A stretch of DNA of 45,438 nt from Paenibacillus sp. (lineage in GTDB: Bacteria; Bacillota; Bacilli; Paenibacillales; YIM-B00363), in assembly GCF_031177825.1 (NCBI RefSeq), contig NZ_JAPSKE010000039.1:1-45438 (forward strand), written 5' to 3'. Below, piece by piece: positions 32,740 to 40,976 of the stretch (positions are counted from its first letter, which is position 1; the number at the start of each line of letters is the position of its first letter). A model generated the notes under the pieces. That model searched no databases, was not told the DNA's origin, and worked only from the letters and a program-made list of their open reading frames with translations. Both the position numbers and the translations under genes were made by a program.

Positions 32740-34620
32740 CTAGAGGAACCTCCTTCCGGCAAGCGCCGCGATGAAGACGAGGCACCCTAACAGCATGATC
32801 AAGCCGTACGTCTGCATCTGACCGTTTTGCAATCGGGTGCCGACGCGGCCGATGCCGTTCGTCGCCGCCGTCACGAGCTTCACGGCGCCGTCCACCACGT
32901 ACGTATCGAAGAGATGGAGCAGCTGCCCGATCGCGCGATACGGCGCTACGATAACGGCCTGGTAGATTTCGTCGATGTAATACTTGTTGCGCAACACCGC
33001 CGGGCCGGTTTCCACGGACGGCTCGGCCGCATTCGGCTTGCGGAAGACGATGTATCCGATCAAGATGCCGGCGATCGCCGCGACGTTGGACAGAATGATC
33101 ACGATCCAGTTCGCATGCTCTACGAGCGTCTTGCCCGCAAGCCAACCCGCGAGCCACGGCTCGCCCGGAACGTTGACGAAGCCGGCGACGACGGCGAGCA
33201 CGGCCAGCACGATGAGCGGCAGCGTCATGACGAACGGAGATTCGTGCGCGCGTTGATACGCATGCGGATCCTTCGCGCGCGATTTCCCGAGAAATACTAG
33301 GACGTACAGTCGGGTCATGTAAAACGCCGTGAAGAACGCGGCGAGCAAGCCGACCGCGAACAGAATCGTATGCCCATGGTGCAGCGTCTCCGAGAGAATC
33401 GCGTCCTTCGACCAGAAGCCCGCGAACGGAACGAGGCCCGACAGCGCCAGCGTGCCGATCGCGAACGTGACGGCGGTGATTTTCATTTTCCCGAATAGTC
33501 CGCCCATCTCGCGAATGTCTTGGTTATGTACGCCATGGATGACGCTGCCCGCCCCGAGGAACAAGAGCGCCTTGAAGAACGCGTGGGTGAACAGATGGAA
33601 GATGCCCGCCGCCATGCCCAAATCCGAGCCCATGCCGAGCGCCAGCATCATGTATCCGAGCTGGCTGACGGTCGAATATGCGAGCACCCGCTTAATGTCG
33701 TTCTGGGCGACGGCGATCGTCGCCGCGAATAACGCGGTGAACGCGCCGACATATGCGACGACCTCCAGCGCGGCCGAGGACGCGAGGAAGATGTCGTACG
33801 TGCGCGCGACGAGATAGACGCCCGCCGCGACCATCGTCGCCGCGTGGATGAGCGCCGAGATCGGCGTCGGGCCTTCCATCGCGTCGGGAAGCCACGTATG
33901 CAGCGGGAACTGACCGGACTTGCCGACCGCGCCGACGAAAATCAGCAAGGCAATCCACGTCGCGAGGCCGCCGTCGATTTCGCCGCCCTCGAAGGCGTTA
34001 TGGATGGCGCTGAAATCGAGTTGGTGCCCCGGCATCGCCCAGAACAGCAGCAGGATGCCGATAAACAGCCCGACGTCGCCGATGCGCGTGACGATGAACG
34101 CCTTTTTCGCGGCGGCCTTCGCTTCCGGCTTGTGATACCAGAAGCCGATCAGCAGGAACGAACATGCGCCGACGAGCTCCCAGAAGATGTACAGCATCAC
34201 GATGTTCGACGAGAGGACGAGCCCCAGCATCGAGAACGTAAACAGCGACACATACGCGAAAAACGTCGAGATCCGTTCGTCCTCCGCCATGTATCCGAGC
34301 GAATACAGATTGACCAATGCGCTGACGAGCGTGACGACGACGAGCATCAGCGCGTTCAGGTTCGTCACTTCGAAGCCCATATGCAGCGAGAAGCTGCCGA
34401 TATCGAGCCAGCGCCACTCTTCCCACGTATACGCCGCCGCCGCACCGTCCATCCGTTCGAAGAAGACGAGCAGCGCGAGACCGAGCGATACGAATGCGGC
34501 GACGACGCCGATCGCCGGGCCGACTTTCCTTGCGCCCTTGCCCAGAGCCGTAAGTATCAAGAAGCTCAGGAGCGGAAAGACCGGAATGAGCCAGGCGTAA
34601 TTCACGAAAGTATAATCCAC
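32740..34620 (-). CDS. nuoL: Respiratory complex I subunit L
   Basis: A 626-residue distal proton-channel subunit. The core has IFWELVGACSFLLIGFWY (conserved Glu), KSGQFPLHTWLPDAMEGPTPISALIHAATMVAAGVYL (conserved Lys and His) and VAQNDIKRVLAYSTVSQLGYM. The C-terminus ends in an extra long segment and a final membrane helix (MLLGCLVFIAALAGRRFL), corresponding to the lateral helix and anchor of NuoL. The length is normal. It lies between nuoK and nuoM. Confidence 0.96.
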   Translation of the reverse strand: MDYTFVNYAWLIPVFPLLSFLILTALGKGARKVGPAIGVVAAFVSLGLALLVFFERMDGAAAAYTWEEWRWLDIGSFSLHMGFEVTNLNALMLVVVTLVSALVNLYSLGYMAEDERISTFFAYVSLFTFSMLGLVLSSNIVMLYIFWELVGACSFLLIGFWYHKPEAKAAAKKAFIVTRIGDVGLFIGILLLFWAMPGHQLDFSAIHNAFEGGEIDGGLATWIALLIFVGAVGKSGQFPLHTWLPDAMEGPTPISALIHAATMVAAGVYLVARTYDIFLASSAALEVVAYVGAFTALFAATIAVAQNDIKRVLAYSTVSQLGYMMLALGMGSDLGMAAGIFHLFTHAFFKALLFLGAGSVIHGVHNQDIREMGGLFGKMKITAVTFAIGTLALSGLVPFAGFWSKDAILSETLHHGHTILFAVGLLAAFFTAFYMTRLYVLVFLGKSRAKDPHAYQRAHESPFVMTLPLIVLAVLAVVAGFVNVPGEPWLAGWLAGKTLVEHANWIVIILSNVAAIAGILIGYIVFRKPNAAEPSVETGPAVLRNKYYIDEIYQAVIVAPYRAIGQLLHLFDTYVVDGAVKLVTAATNGIGRVGTRLQNGQMQTYGLIMLLGCLVFIAALAGRRFL

Positions 34621-34635
34621 TTGTCTTCCCCCTCC

Positions 34636-34950
34636 TTATCGCTTCATCTCGTTCATGTCTTTCACGTCGCTGGTGCCCCGGTTGCGGAACAGCGCGATCA
34701 AGATCGCGACGCCGATGGCCGCTTCCGCGGCCGCTACCGTAATGGTGAACAAGGAGAAAATTTGGCCGGTCAGCGAAGGGACGACGCCGTACTTGGATAA
34801 GGCGACCAGGTTCAAGTTCACCGCGTTCAGCATCAGTTCGATCGACAGCAGCACGATGACGGCGTTGCGCTTCGTCAGCGCCCCGAACAATCCGATGCAA
34901 AACAAGATCGCCGCCAGCGTCAGGTAGGAAGAGGCTAAATCGACCGTCAT
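34636..34950 (-). CDS. nuoK: Respiratory complex I subunit K
   Basis: A 104-residue subunit with three membrane helices, homologous to MrpC. The start MTVDLASSYLTL follows GGGAGGAAGG and overlaps the nuoJ stop by four bases (ATGA). The conserved glutamate lies in VIVLLSIELMLNAVNLNLV (about residue 37), with the second conserved acidic position in TVAAAEAAIGVAILIALFR. The extra open frame upstream of this ATG belongs to nuoJ on another frame. Confidence 0.95.
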   Translation of the reverse strand: MTVDLASSYLTLAAILFCIGLFGALTKRNAVIVLLSIELMLNAVNLNLVALSKYGVVPSLTGQIFSLFTITVAAAEAAIGVAILIALFRNRGTSDVKDMNEMKR

Positions 34951-35459
34951 TGCCCTTCCTCCCTTCTCGCGAGCACGATCGCGCCGATGAAGGCGACGGT
35001 AAGCAGCACCGATACGAGCTCGAACGGCAGCACCCGCTCCGTAAAGATGATTTGACCGATCGCGGCCGTATTGTCGGCGCCGGGGTCGAAGCCCGCCCCG
35101 CTCGGAAGCTCCGCGTTCTGGATCGCGAAGAACAAGGCGCCGAACAACGCGACGCAGCCGATCGCCGTTACCGTCTCTTGCGTCGTCCACGGCGGCGCTT
35201 CCTCGTTCTCCTCATGCTTGGTGAGCATAATGCCGAAGATCATCAGAATCGAGACCGCGCCCGCGTAAATCAAGATTTGCACGAACGCGACGAACTCCGC
35301 CTCCAGCAGCACGTACAGGCCGCCCAAGCTCAAGAACGCGAACGCAAGCGAGACGACCATGTGTACGACCTTCGTAAAGCTGATCATAAAGATCGCGCCG
35401 CCGATGATGAGCAAGGCGAACACGAAGAAGGCGACCAATTCGCCTGTCAGGAACGACAT
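34947..35459 (-). CDS. nuoJ: Respiratory complex I subunit J
   Basis: A 170-residue membrane subunit with five hydrophobic segments. The family motif AFVQILIYAGAVSILMIFGIML (about residues 54-76) contains the conserved tyrosine-glycine pair of the pi-bulge helix that helps to drive proton pumping. The segment after it is a hydrophilic, acidic loop. It starts at the base following the nuoI stop codon. Confidence 0.95.
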   Translation of the reverse strand: MSFLTGELVAFFVFALLIIGGAIFMISFTKVVHMVVSLAFAFLSLGGLYVLLEAEFVAFVQILIYAGAVSILMIFGIMLTKHEENEEAPPWTTQETVTAIGCVALFGALFFAIQNAELPSGAGFDPGADNTAAIGQIIFTERVLPFELVSVLLTVAFIGAIVLARREEGQ

Positions 35460-35912
35460 CTAGCTGGCCCCTCCTTTGGCGGCAGGCGTCAAGTTTTTGC
35501 TGTTCTCGCTGCGAACGTTCGTGTTGTTGTCGCTCAGCCATTCCATGTTTTTGAACAGATCGTCTCGGCTGTACGTCGCGAGCTCGAAGTTGTTCGTCAT
35601 GACGATCGCTTCGGTTGGACATACCTCCGTGCATAGATCGCACAGGATGCAAATTTCGAAATTGATGTCGTACGTGTCGATGACCTTGCCCTTCTTCTCC
35701 GGGTCCGGATTCGGCTTCCCGGTCAGCGTAATGCATTCGGTCGGGCAGACGCGCGCGCACTGATTGCACACGATGCACTTGTCCGGGTCGAAATGCTGCA
35801 CGCCGCGGAACCGGTCGGGCATGTTCAACGGCACGTCGGGATAAGCGTACGTCACTTTCTCTTTCGTGAAGCTCTTGAGCGTGACGCCTAGACCTTTCGC
35901 GATCCCTTTCAT
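35460..35912 (-). CDS. nuoI: Respiratory complex I subunit I (two 4Fe-4S clusters)
   Basis: A 150-residue ferredoxin-type subunit in the electron path to quinone. The first cluster is CIVCNQCARVCPTE (Cys46, 49, 52, 56, with the extra Cys60) and the second is CILCDLCTEVCPTE (Cys88, 91, 94, 98). Each motif's last cysteine crosses to the other cluster. The C-terminal tail is polar and hydrophilic. It sits 24 bases after nuoH. As no nuoE, nuoF or nuoG gene is present, the electrons entering these clusters must come from a partner other than the usual NADH module. Confidence 0.96.
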   Translation of the reverse strand: MKGIAKGLGVTLKSFTKEKVTYAYPDVPLNMPDRFRGVQHFDPDKCIVCNQCARVCPTECITLTGKPNPDPEKKGKVIDTYDINFEICILCDLCTEVCPTEAIVMTNNFELATYSRDDLFKNMEWLSDNNTNVRSENSKNLTPAAKGGAS

Positions 35913-35936
35913 GTTTACCCCTCCATCCAGCGGTTT

Positions 35937-36941
35937 TTACAGCAATTCTTTGACGAGCGCCGTTAGGAAAATGTTGATCAACGCGATCGGCAGCAAGTAT
36001 TTCCACGCGAGACCCATCAGCTGGTCGATCCGAATGCGCGGCATCGTCGCCCGCAGCCAGAACAAGACGAAGACGACCGCCGAAAATTTGAGCAGGAACC
36101 AGATCAGTTCCGGGATGAACGTCAGGAACGGCGCCGGCGCATGCCAGCCGCCCAAGAACAACACCGTCGTCAACGCCGCGATCGCGTACACGTAGACGTA
36201 CTCCGCGAGCATGAAAAACGCGAAGCGGAAGCCGCTGTACTCGACGTGATAGCCGGCGACGAGCTCCGATTCCGCCTCGGGCAAGTCGAACGGCGTCCGG
36301 TTCAGCTCGGAGATGGCCGCGATGACGAACACGCCGAACGCGATAATTTGCGGGAAGATGTTCCAATTCCAGATCCAGCCTGCTTGCCCTTCGACGATCG
36401 TGCGAAGGTTCAAGCTGCCGGACAGCATGATGACGCCGACCATCGACAGGATGAGCGGCACCTCGTAGGAGATCATCTGCGCCGCGGACCGCATCCCGCC
36501 GAGCAGCGAGTACTTATTATTGGAAGCCCAGCCCCCGAGCACGATGCCGAGCGTCGAGATGCTCGTCAGCGCCCCATAATAGAGCAATCCGACGTTCAAG
36601 TCCGCCGCGTATAGGTTGCTCGTGTACGGCAGCGTCGCGATGACCGCGAACGACGGCACGAACGCGATCGCCGGCGCCAGGATGAACAACGCCCGGTCCG
36701 CCTTCGAGGGGATCGTGTCTTCCTTGATCAGCAGCTTCGTTACGTCGGCGACCGACTGCAAGAGTCCCCATGGTCCCGTACGGTTCGGGCCCGGACGGAG
36801 CTGCATGTAGCCGATGACCTTGCGCTCGAAGTATATCGCGTACGTCACGAAGCCGAGCACGATGAGCAGCATGAGCACGCCCACGGCCAACATGGTGAAA
36901 AACCCGGTCCAAGAGAGCGGGTTTTCGAAGTAGGTTTGCAT
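35937..36941 (-). CDS. nuoH: Respiratory complex I subunit H
   Basis: A 334-residue membrane subunit with eight hydrophobic segments that forms part of the quinone-binding chamber. The conserved loops are present: ERKVIGYMQLRPGPNRTGPWGLLQSVADVTKLLIKED near residue 40, and NRTPFDLPEAESELVAGYHVEYSG near 215, holding the acidic residues at the quinone entrance. It overlaps the nuoD stop codon by one base in an ATGA arrangement. Confidence 0.97.
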   Translation of the reverse strand: MQTYFENPLSWTGFFTMLAVGVLMLLIVLGFVTYAIYFERKVIGYMQLRPGPNRTGPWGLLQSVADVTKLLIKEDTIPSKADRALFILAPAIAFVPSFAVIATLPYTSNLYAADLNVGLLYYGALTSISTLGIVLGGWASNNKYSLLGGMRSAAQMISYEVPLILSMVGVIMLSGSLNLRTIVEGQAGWIWNWNIFPQIIAFGVFVIAAISELNRTPFDLPEAESELVAGYHVEYSGFRFAFFMLAEYVYVYAIAALTTVLFLGGWHAPAPFLTFIPELIWFLLKFSAVVFVLFWLRATMPRIRIDQLMGLAWKYLLPIALINIFLTALVKELL

Positions 36942-38044
36942 CAGCCATCCACCTCCCCGACGACGATATCGGTCGCTCCAAGAATCGTAACTAAGTTGGT
37001 CATCGTCTCGCCGACGAGCAGCTTCGGCAATATTTGCAGATTTACGAACGACGGGCGACGGAACTTCAAGCGGAACGGCTTATCCTTCCCGCGGGAGACG
37101 AGGTAACAGCCGATCTCGCCCCGAGGCGATTCGATCGCCGAATAAATCTCGCCCTCCGGCGGCCGGATGACGCGCGGCACCTTGCCGATGACCGGGCCGT
37201 CCCCCGGGAAGTTGTCCAACGCTTGCTCGAGAATCCGAAGGCTCTGCTCGATCTCCGCCAGACGGCATAGGTACCGGTCGTAGCAATCTCCGTTCGTCCC
37301 TACCGGAACGTCGAAGTCGAACTTTTCGTATAAGCTGTAAGGTTGATCCTTGCGCAAATCCCACTTGACGCCGGTGCAGCGCAGATTGGCGCCGCTCAGA
37401 CCGTAGTCGATCGCGGTTTGCGCGTCGTACTTCCCTACGCCCTTGATCCGAGACAAGAAAATTTCGTTCCCGCTGACGAGGTCGTCGTACTCCTTCAGCT
37501 TCTCGCGCATGTACGGCACGAAATCGCGCACCTTCTGGAGCCAGCCCTCCGGCGCGTCCCATTTGACGCCGCCGACGCGCATATAGAAGTAGGTTAACCG
37601 CGCGCCGCACAGCTCGTTGAACATGTCGATGATCTTCTCTCGGTCGCGGAACGCGTACAGGAACGGGCTCATCGCGCCGATGTCGAGCAAATACGTCCCC
37701 CACCACACGAGATGGGAAGCGATGCGCTGCAGCTCCATGACGACCAGGCGCAAATATTCCGCCCGTTCCGGTATTTCCAGCTCCATCAGCTTTTCGACCG
37801 TATTGCACAGTACATAGTTGTTCGTCATCGCCGATACGTAATCCATGCGGTCCGTATACGGGATGATCTGCGTGTAGGTCAGGTTTTCGGCCAGCTTCTC
37901 CGTGCCGCGATGCAGATACCCCATCACCGGCATCGCTTCCTTAATAATTTCGCCGTCCAGCTTGACGACGATCCGGAAGACGCCGTGCGTGCTTGGATGC
38001 TGCGGGCCTACGTTCAGCAGCAGTTCTTCGGTTCTTAAGGCCAT
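36941..38044 (-). CDS. nuoD: Respiratory complex I subunit D (49 kDa)
   Basis: A 367-residue subunit, homologous to NiFe hydrogenase large subunits, that lines the quinone pocket. The N-terminal LLLNVGPQHPSTHGVFR holds the quinone-headgroup histidine region. GYLHRGTEKLAE, MELQRIASHLVWWGTYLLDIGA and the C-terminal DIVVGEVDG (aspartate near the end) are conserved. It is a separate gene, not fused to nuoC as in Escherichia coli. It begins six bases after nuoC. Confidence 0.96.
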   Translation of the reverse strand: MALRTEELLLNVGPQHPSTHGVFRIVVKLDGEIIKEAMPVMGYLHRGTEKLAENLTYTQIIPYTDRMDYVSAMTNNYVLCNTVEKLMELEIPERAEYLRLVVMELQRIASHLVWWGTYLLDIGAMSPFLYAFRDREKIIDMFNELCGARLTYFYMRVGGVKWDAPEGWLQKVRDFVPYMREKLKEYDDLVSGNEIFLSRIKGVGKYDAQTAIDYGLSGANLRCTGVKWDLRKDQPYSLYEKFDFDVPVGTNGDCYDRYLCRLAEIEQSLRILEQALDNFPGDGPVIGKVPRVIRPPEGEIYSAIESPRGEIGCYLVSRGKDKPFRLKFRRPSFVNLQILPKLLVGETMTNLVTILGATDIVVGEVDG

Positions 38045-38050
38045 CTGTCC

Positions 38051-39136
38051 TTACACCTCCGGGTCGAGCGGTTCGTAGTCTTTGCGCAGCGGGTGGCCGA
38101 CCCAGTCGTCGGACATCATAATGCGCCTGAGGTCGGGATGACCCGGGAAGTCGACGCCGAGCAGATCGAATACTTCGCGCTCGTTCCAATTGGCCGTCGA
38201 CCAGAGCGGCGTGACGGAAGGGACGACCGGCGCTTCCCGGTCGGCTTTCACCTTCACGCACACCTCATGCTTCGTGGTCAGGCTCACCAGGTGATAGACG
38301 ACTTCCAGATGCGTCTCGTGGTCGACGCCGGACAGATTGCGCAAGTAATTCATCCCCGTCTCGGGATGCGTCTTGAGCGTCTCCGCCGTCTTGAACCACT
38401 GTTCTCCCTTCACGGTCAGCGTCGGGATCTCTAGGCCCTTCTCGTTAATCGTCGCCGATTCGACCGCTTCCGGACCGACGCTCTCCGCCACGATCGCCGC
38501 GATACGGTCGAGCAGCGGCTGGTTCTTCGACGGCTCCTTCGGCTTCGGCGGCTCGGCATCGCCGTCCTCCGCCTTCGCCGCGCGCGGCGCTCTAGCCGGC
38601 CGCTCGCCGGCGCCTTCCGCTCTCGGGGCGCGCGCCGGCCGTTCGGCCGCAGCGCCTTCCGCCGCGGGTGCTCCGCCGCCCGCCGCCGCGGCTCGAGCCG
38701 CCCGCGCTTCCTGGGCGCGACGGATCTTCGCCTCGCGATCCTCGTCGGTAACCGCTTTCGCGGAAGGATTCTCGACGGTCTCGCCTTGCGAATCCGCGCC
38801 GCTTGTCTCCGCGAGCTCCTTCTTGCCTTCGCTGGCCGCTTCCGCGTCGCGCGCTTGCTCCTTGGCGACCTCGTCGCCCGTCGCCTGCAGCGCTTCCGCC
38901 CGCTTCACCGTCTCCTCGGTCGGCGTCGCCTTCCCGTCTTCGACCTTCACTTCCGCGCCGACATGATTCGTATGGATTTCTCCGTCCTTATCGGGCTCCG
39001 GTTTATACTTCTGAACCTCCGCCTCGTTCTGCGGCATCGATACGTCGGTGCCTTCCGGCGCCGGCTCGGGCGGGTTGCCGCCGGCTTCCTTCGCCAGCTC
39101 TTCCGCCGCCTTCTTGATCTTATCGTCTTCCGTCAC
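38051..39136 (-). CDS. nuoC: Respiratory complex I subunit C (30 kDa) with a long N-terminal extension
   Basis: A 361-residue protein, much longer than usual for stand-alone NuoC (about 160-220). Residues of about 200-361 are the normal 30-kDa domain, ending in WNEREVFDLLGVDFPGHPDLRRIM, the family signature, and HPLRKDYEP. The first 190 or so residues are low-complexity: an acidic, Lys/Glu-rich part, then an Ala/Pro/Arg-rich part with the nonapeptide ERPARAPRA twice. The open frame and the four-base overlap with nuoB fix the start, so the extension is not a mis-called start. Its function is unknown; a disordered tether or docking arm for an electron-donor protein is possible. Confidence 0.93.
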   Translation of the reverse strand: MTEDDKIKKAAEELAKEAGGNPPEPAPEGTDVSMPQNEAEVQKYKPEPDKDGEIHTNHVGAEVKVEDGKATPTEETVKRAEALQATGDEVAKEQARDAEAASEGKKELAETSGADSQGETVENPSAKAVTDEDREAKIRRAQEARAARAAAAGGGAPAAEGAAAERPARAPRAEGAGERPARAPRAAKAEDGDAEPPKPKEPSKNQPLLDRIAAIVAESVGPEAVESATINEKGLEIPTLTVKGEQWFKTAETLKTHPETGMNYLRNLSGVDHETHLEVVYHLVSLTTKHEVCVKVKADREAPVVPSVTPLWSTANWNEREVFDLLGVDFPGHPDLRRIMMSDDWVGHPLRKDYEPLDPEV

Positions 39137-39651
39137 TGACTCGTCACCCGCTTCCCGGTCTTCGCTTCGTACCGGATCTTCTCTTGCAGCTTATTGATGC
39201 CATAGATGAGCGCGGCAGGATTCGGAGGGCAGCCTGGAATATACACGTCTACCGGGACGATCTGATCGACGCCCTTCACGACGGCGTAAGACTTTACGTA
39301 CGGGCCGCCCGCGGTCGCGCAAGAGCCCATCGCGATGACCCACTTCGGCTCGGGCATCTGATCGTACAGCTTGCGAAGGAGCGGTCCCATCTTTTTCGTA
39401 ACCGTACCCGCAACGATCATTACGTCCGACTGGCGCGGCGACGTCCGGAAGATGACGCCGAAGCGGTCCAAGTCGTAATGGGACCCGCCCGTCCCCATCA
39501 TCTCGATCGCGCAGCAAGCGAGACCGAACGTCATCGGCCACAGCGAGTTGCTGCGAGCCCAGGCCTTCAGCTGTTCGAGCGTCGTCATGAAGACGTTGCG
39601 CTGCAGCTCCTCGTGTTCCTCCGGCGAAATCTTGCTTAAATCGAGGTCCAT
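39133..39651 (-). CDS. nuoB: Respiratory complex I subunit B (cluster N2)
   Basis: A 172-residue subunit that carries the terminal cluster N2 and sits at the quinone pocket. The start is the ATG at 39651, five bases after GAAGGTG; a TTG seven codons upstream has no such site. The adjacent cysteines in FGLACCAIEMM are 46 and 47, with Cys111 in MGSCATAGG and Cys141 in YIPGCPPNP, the full ligand set for N2. It overlaps the nuoA end by about 16 bases. Confidence 0.96.
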   Translation of the reverse strand: MDLDLSKISPEEHEELQRNVFMTTLEQLKAWARSNSLWPMTFGLACCAIEMMGTGGSHYDLDRFGVIFRTSPRQSDVMIVAGTVTKKMGPLLRKLYDQMPEPKWVIAMGSCATAGGPYVKSYAVVKGVDQIVPVDVYIPGCPPNPAALIYGINKLQEKIRYEAKTGKRVTSQ

Positions 39652-40007
39652 TTCAACACCTTCTTCTTCCAAGCGTAGATGAGTCCGATGACGAGCAGCA
39701 ATACGAATATCAACATTTCCACGACGGCGAACAAGCCGAGCTTATCGTAGGCGACCGCCCACGGGTACAAGAAAACCGCCTCCACGTCGAAAACGACGAA
39801 CATCAGCGCGAACAAATAATACCGCACGTTAAACCGAACTTGCCCGGACCCTACCGGATCGTTGCCGCTCTCGTAGGTGGTCTGCTTCTGCGCCGTCGGC
39901 TTATGGGGCCTCAGCAAGCGGCCGAGCGTCAGCGCGGCGACCGGCAAAAACACGCCGAGCGCCACGAAAATCGCCACCAGCACGTAATTGTTCATGTAAT
40001 GTTCCAA
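39636..40007 (-). CDS. nuoA: Respiratory complex I subunit A
   Basis: A 123-residue membrane subunit with three hydrophobic segments. The conserved acidic region is FVVFDVEAVFLYPWAV, and YESGNDPVGSGQVRFNVRYY precedes it. The start chosen is TTG at 40007, ten bases after AAGGAGG; the next ATG at 39995 is 22 bases away and less likely. It is the first gene of the nuo operon, which runs A-B-C-D-H-I-J-K-L-M-N without E, F and G. Confidence 0.93.
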   Translation of the reverse strand: MEHYMNNYVLVAIFVALGVFLPVAALTLGRLLRPHKPTAQKQTTYESGNDPVGSGQVRFNVRYYLFALMFVVFDVEAVFLYPWAVAYDKLGLFAVVEMLIFVLLLVIGLIYAWKKKVLKWTSI

Positions 40008-40017
40008 GTTCTCGATT

Positions 40018-40024
40018 CCTCCTT
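40018..40024 (-). promoter_or_regulatory. nuoA: Ribosome-binding site of nuoA that decides a TTG start
   Basis: AAGGAGG on the minus strand, ten bases before TTG at 40005-40007. It supports a TTG start for the first gene of the operon rather than the more distant ATG. Confidence 0.65.
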
Positions 40025-40080
40025 GTCGTCGCATCAGGCGTACTTATGGAATTAACAAAGATTGGCTATAAAACGTTACC

Positions 40081-40089
40081 ATTATAACA
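40081..40089 (-). promoter_or_regulatory. Candidate extended -10 promoter of the nuo operon
   Basis: TGTTATAAT on the minus strand (TATAAT at 40081-40086 with TG one base upstream) lies about 75 bases before nuoA. No strong -35 sits at the right spacing, as expected for extended -10 promoters. A short stem (ACTCC-GATT-GGAGT) followed by TTTTT lies immediately upstream, possibly the terminator of the CGNR gene. Confidence 0.5.
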
Positions 40090-40223
40090 AAAACTCCAAT
40101 CGGAGTATATGCAACGGTCGTTTTTGTTGCGAAATCGGATCGAACCGTTCCATGGCGACTCGCGATTTCTAACGGCTAAACTCTCCCTTACCCAACTCCC
40201 AGTCTTTCACTCGAGCCGGTTTT

Positions 40224-40874
40224 CTAACCGTTGCTGCCAGGCTTTCCTTTTTTGCGCTCTTGGAACCTTCGCATCTTCGCCCGGTTCCCGCAGTCTCGCA
40301 TGCTGCACCAACGGCGGCTATGATTTTTCGTATGATCCAGGAACAGCCATCCGCAGCCGGGCGGCCCTTCGCATCTGCGCACGTCGGCCGCCTGCGTCGA
40401 GGTTAGCAGCTCGACGGCGGCCCGGATGACCGGATACAAGGGCCTCAGCCACGCGCTTTCGGATCCGGGCTGCCATTGCCAAACGAATGCGTCGTTAACG
40501 AAATCCAACGACAGGTTGGCTCCGACCTCTCGCCACATCCCGTTCAGCATCTCGACGTCTCCCCTGGCGGGAGGCTCCCCGTGCGCGACCGCGCTGAAGA
40601 TGCGAAATAACCCTTCCCTCACGTCCAAAGCTTTCCTGAACGCCGCTTCGGCTTCCGGCTCTCGCGTCTTCGCCGCGTTCAGCAGCGCTGCACCGGACTC
40701 CGGACTCAAGGTTTCGGCGGCTATCGCCCATGCCACGACATCCGCATAACCGTGAAGTCGATCGACCGGCGCGGCGCTGGAATGCCAATCTACCGTATTG
40801 CAATAATCGAGGGGCAACGATCCCCCGAGAAAGCTGAACGCCGGCCCCGCTTCCTTGTCATTCAAGTCTTCCAC
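40224..40874 (-). CDS. CGNR zinc-finger protein (ABATE domain), putative regulator
   Basis: A 216-residue protein. Residues of about 12-165 resemble the ABATE domain (FLGGSLPLDYCNTVDW at the start, then helical segments). The C-terminus holds a CGNR zinc finger: RRCEGPPGCGWLFLDHTKN, then WCSMRDCGNRAKMRRFQERKK, with four cysteines in the expected order and a basic end. Such proteins are thought to be stress-linked transcription regulators. The start is GTG at 40874 or TTG at 40865; neither has a clean Shine-Dalgarno sequence. It is divergent from the DinB-family gene and shares a 102-base intergenic region with it, which contains a perfect inverted repeat, so it may control that gene. Its 3' end points towards nuoA. 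Confidence 0.88.
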   Translation of the reverse strand: MEDLNDKEAGPAFSFLGGSLPLDYCNTVDWHSSAAPVDRLHGYADVVAWAIAAETLSPESGAALLNAAKTREPEAEAAFRKALDVREGLFRIFSAVAHGEPPARGDVEMLNGMWREVGANLSLDFVNDAFVWQWQPGSESAWLRPLYPVIRAAVELLTSTQAADVRRCEGPPGCGWLFLDHTKNHSRRWCSMRDCGNRAKMRRFQERKKGKPGSNG

Positions 40875-40913
40875 CCCCGCCGAGCGATACTATGTCCACC
40901 GTACCATGCCGTA

Positions 40914-40943
40914 TTGACATTGGCAATGTCCTACAGTTACAAT
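40914..40943 (+). promoter_or_regulatory. Sigma-A promoter of the DinB-family gene
   Basis: TTGACA (40914-40919) is perfect and TACAAT (40938-40943) matches at five of six, with an 18-base spacer. The predicted transcript starts about 27 bases before the ATG and includes the AGGAGG ribosome-binding site at 40964-40969. Confidence 0.75.
40916..40930. promoter_or_regulatory. Perfect inverted repeat inside the DinB-gene promoter (putative operator)
   Basis: GACATTGGCAATGTC is a 7-1-7 perfect inverted repeat that overlaps the -35 element and half of the spacer. On the minus strand it also contains TTGCCA, a possible -35 for the CGNR gene with a weak -10 (TACGGT) 17 bases later. One protein bound here could shut off both divergent genes. 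Confidence 0.55.
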
Positions 40944-40976
40944 CTAACCATCAAAGTATATTTAGGAGGTTATAGC

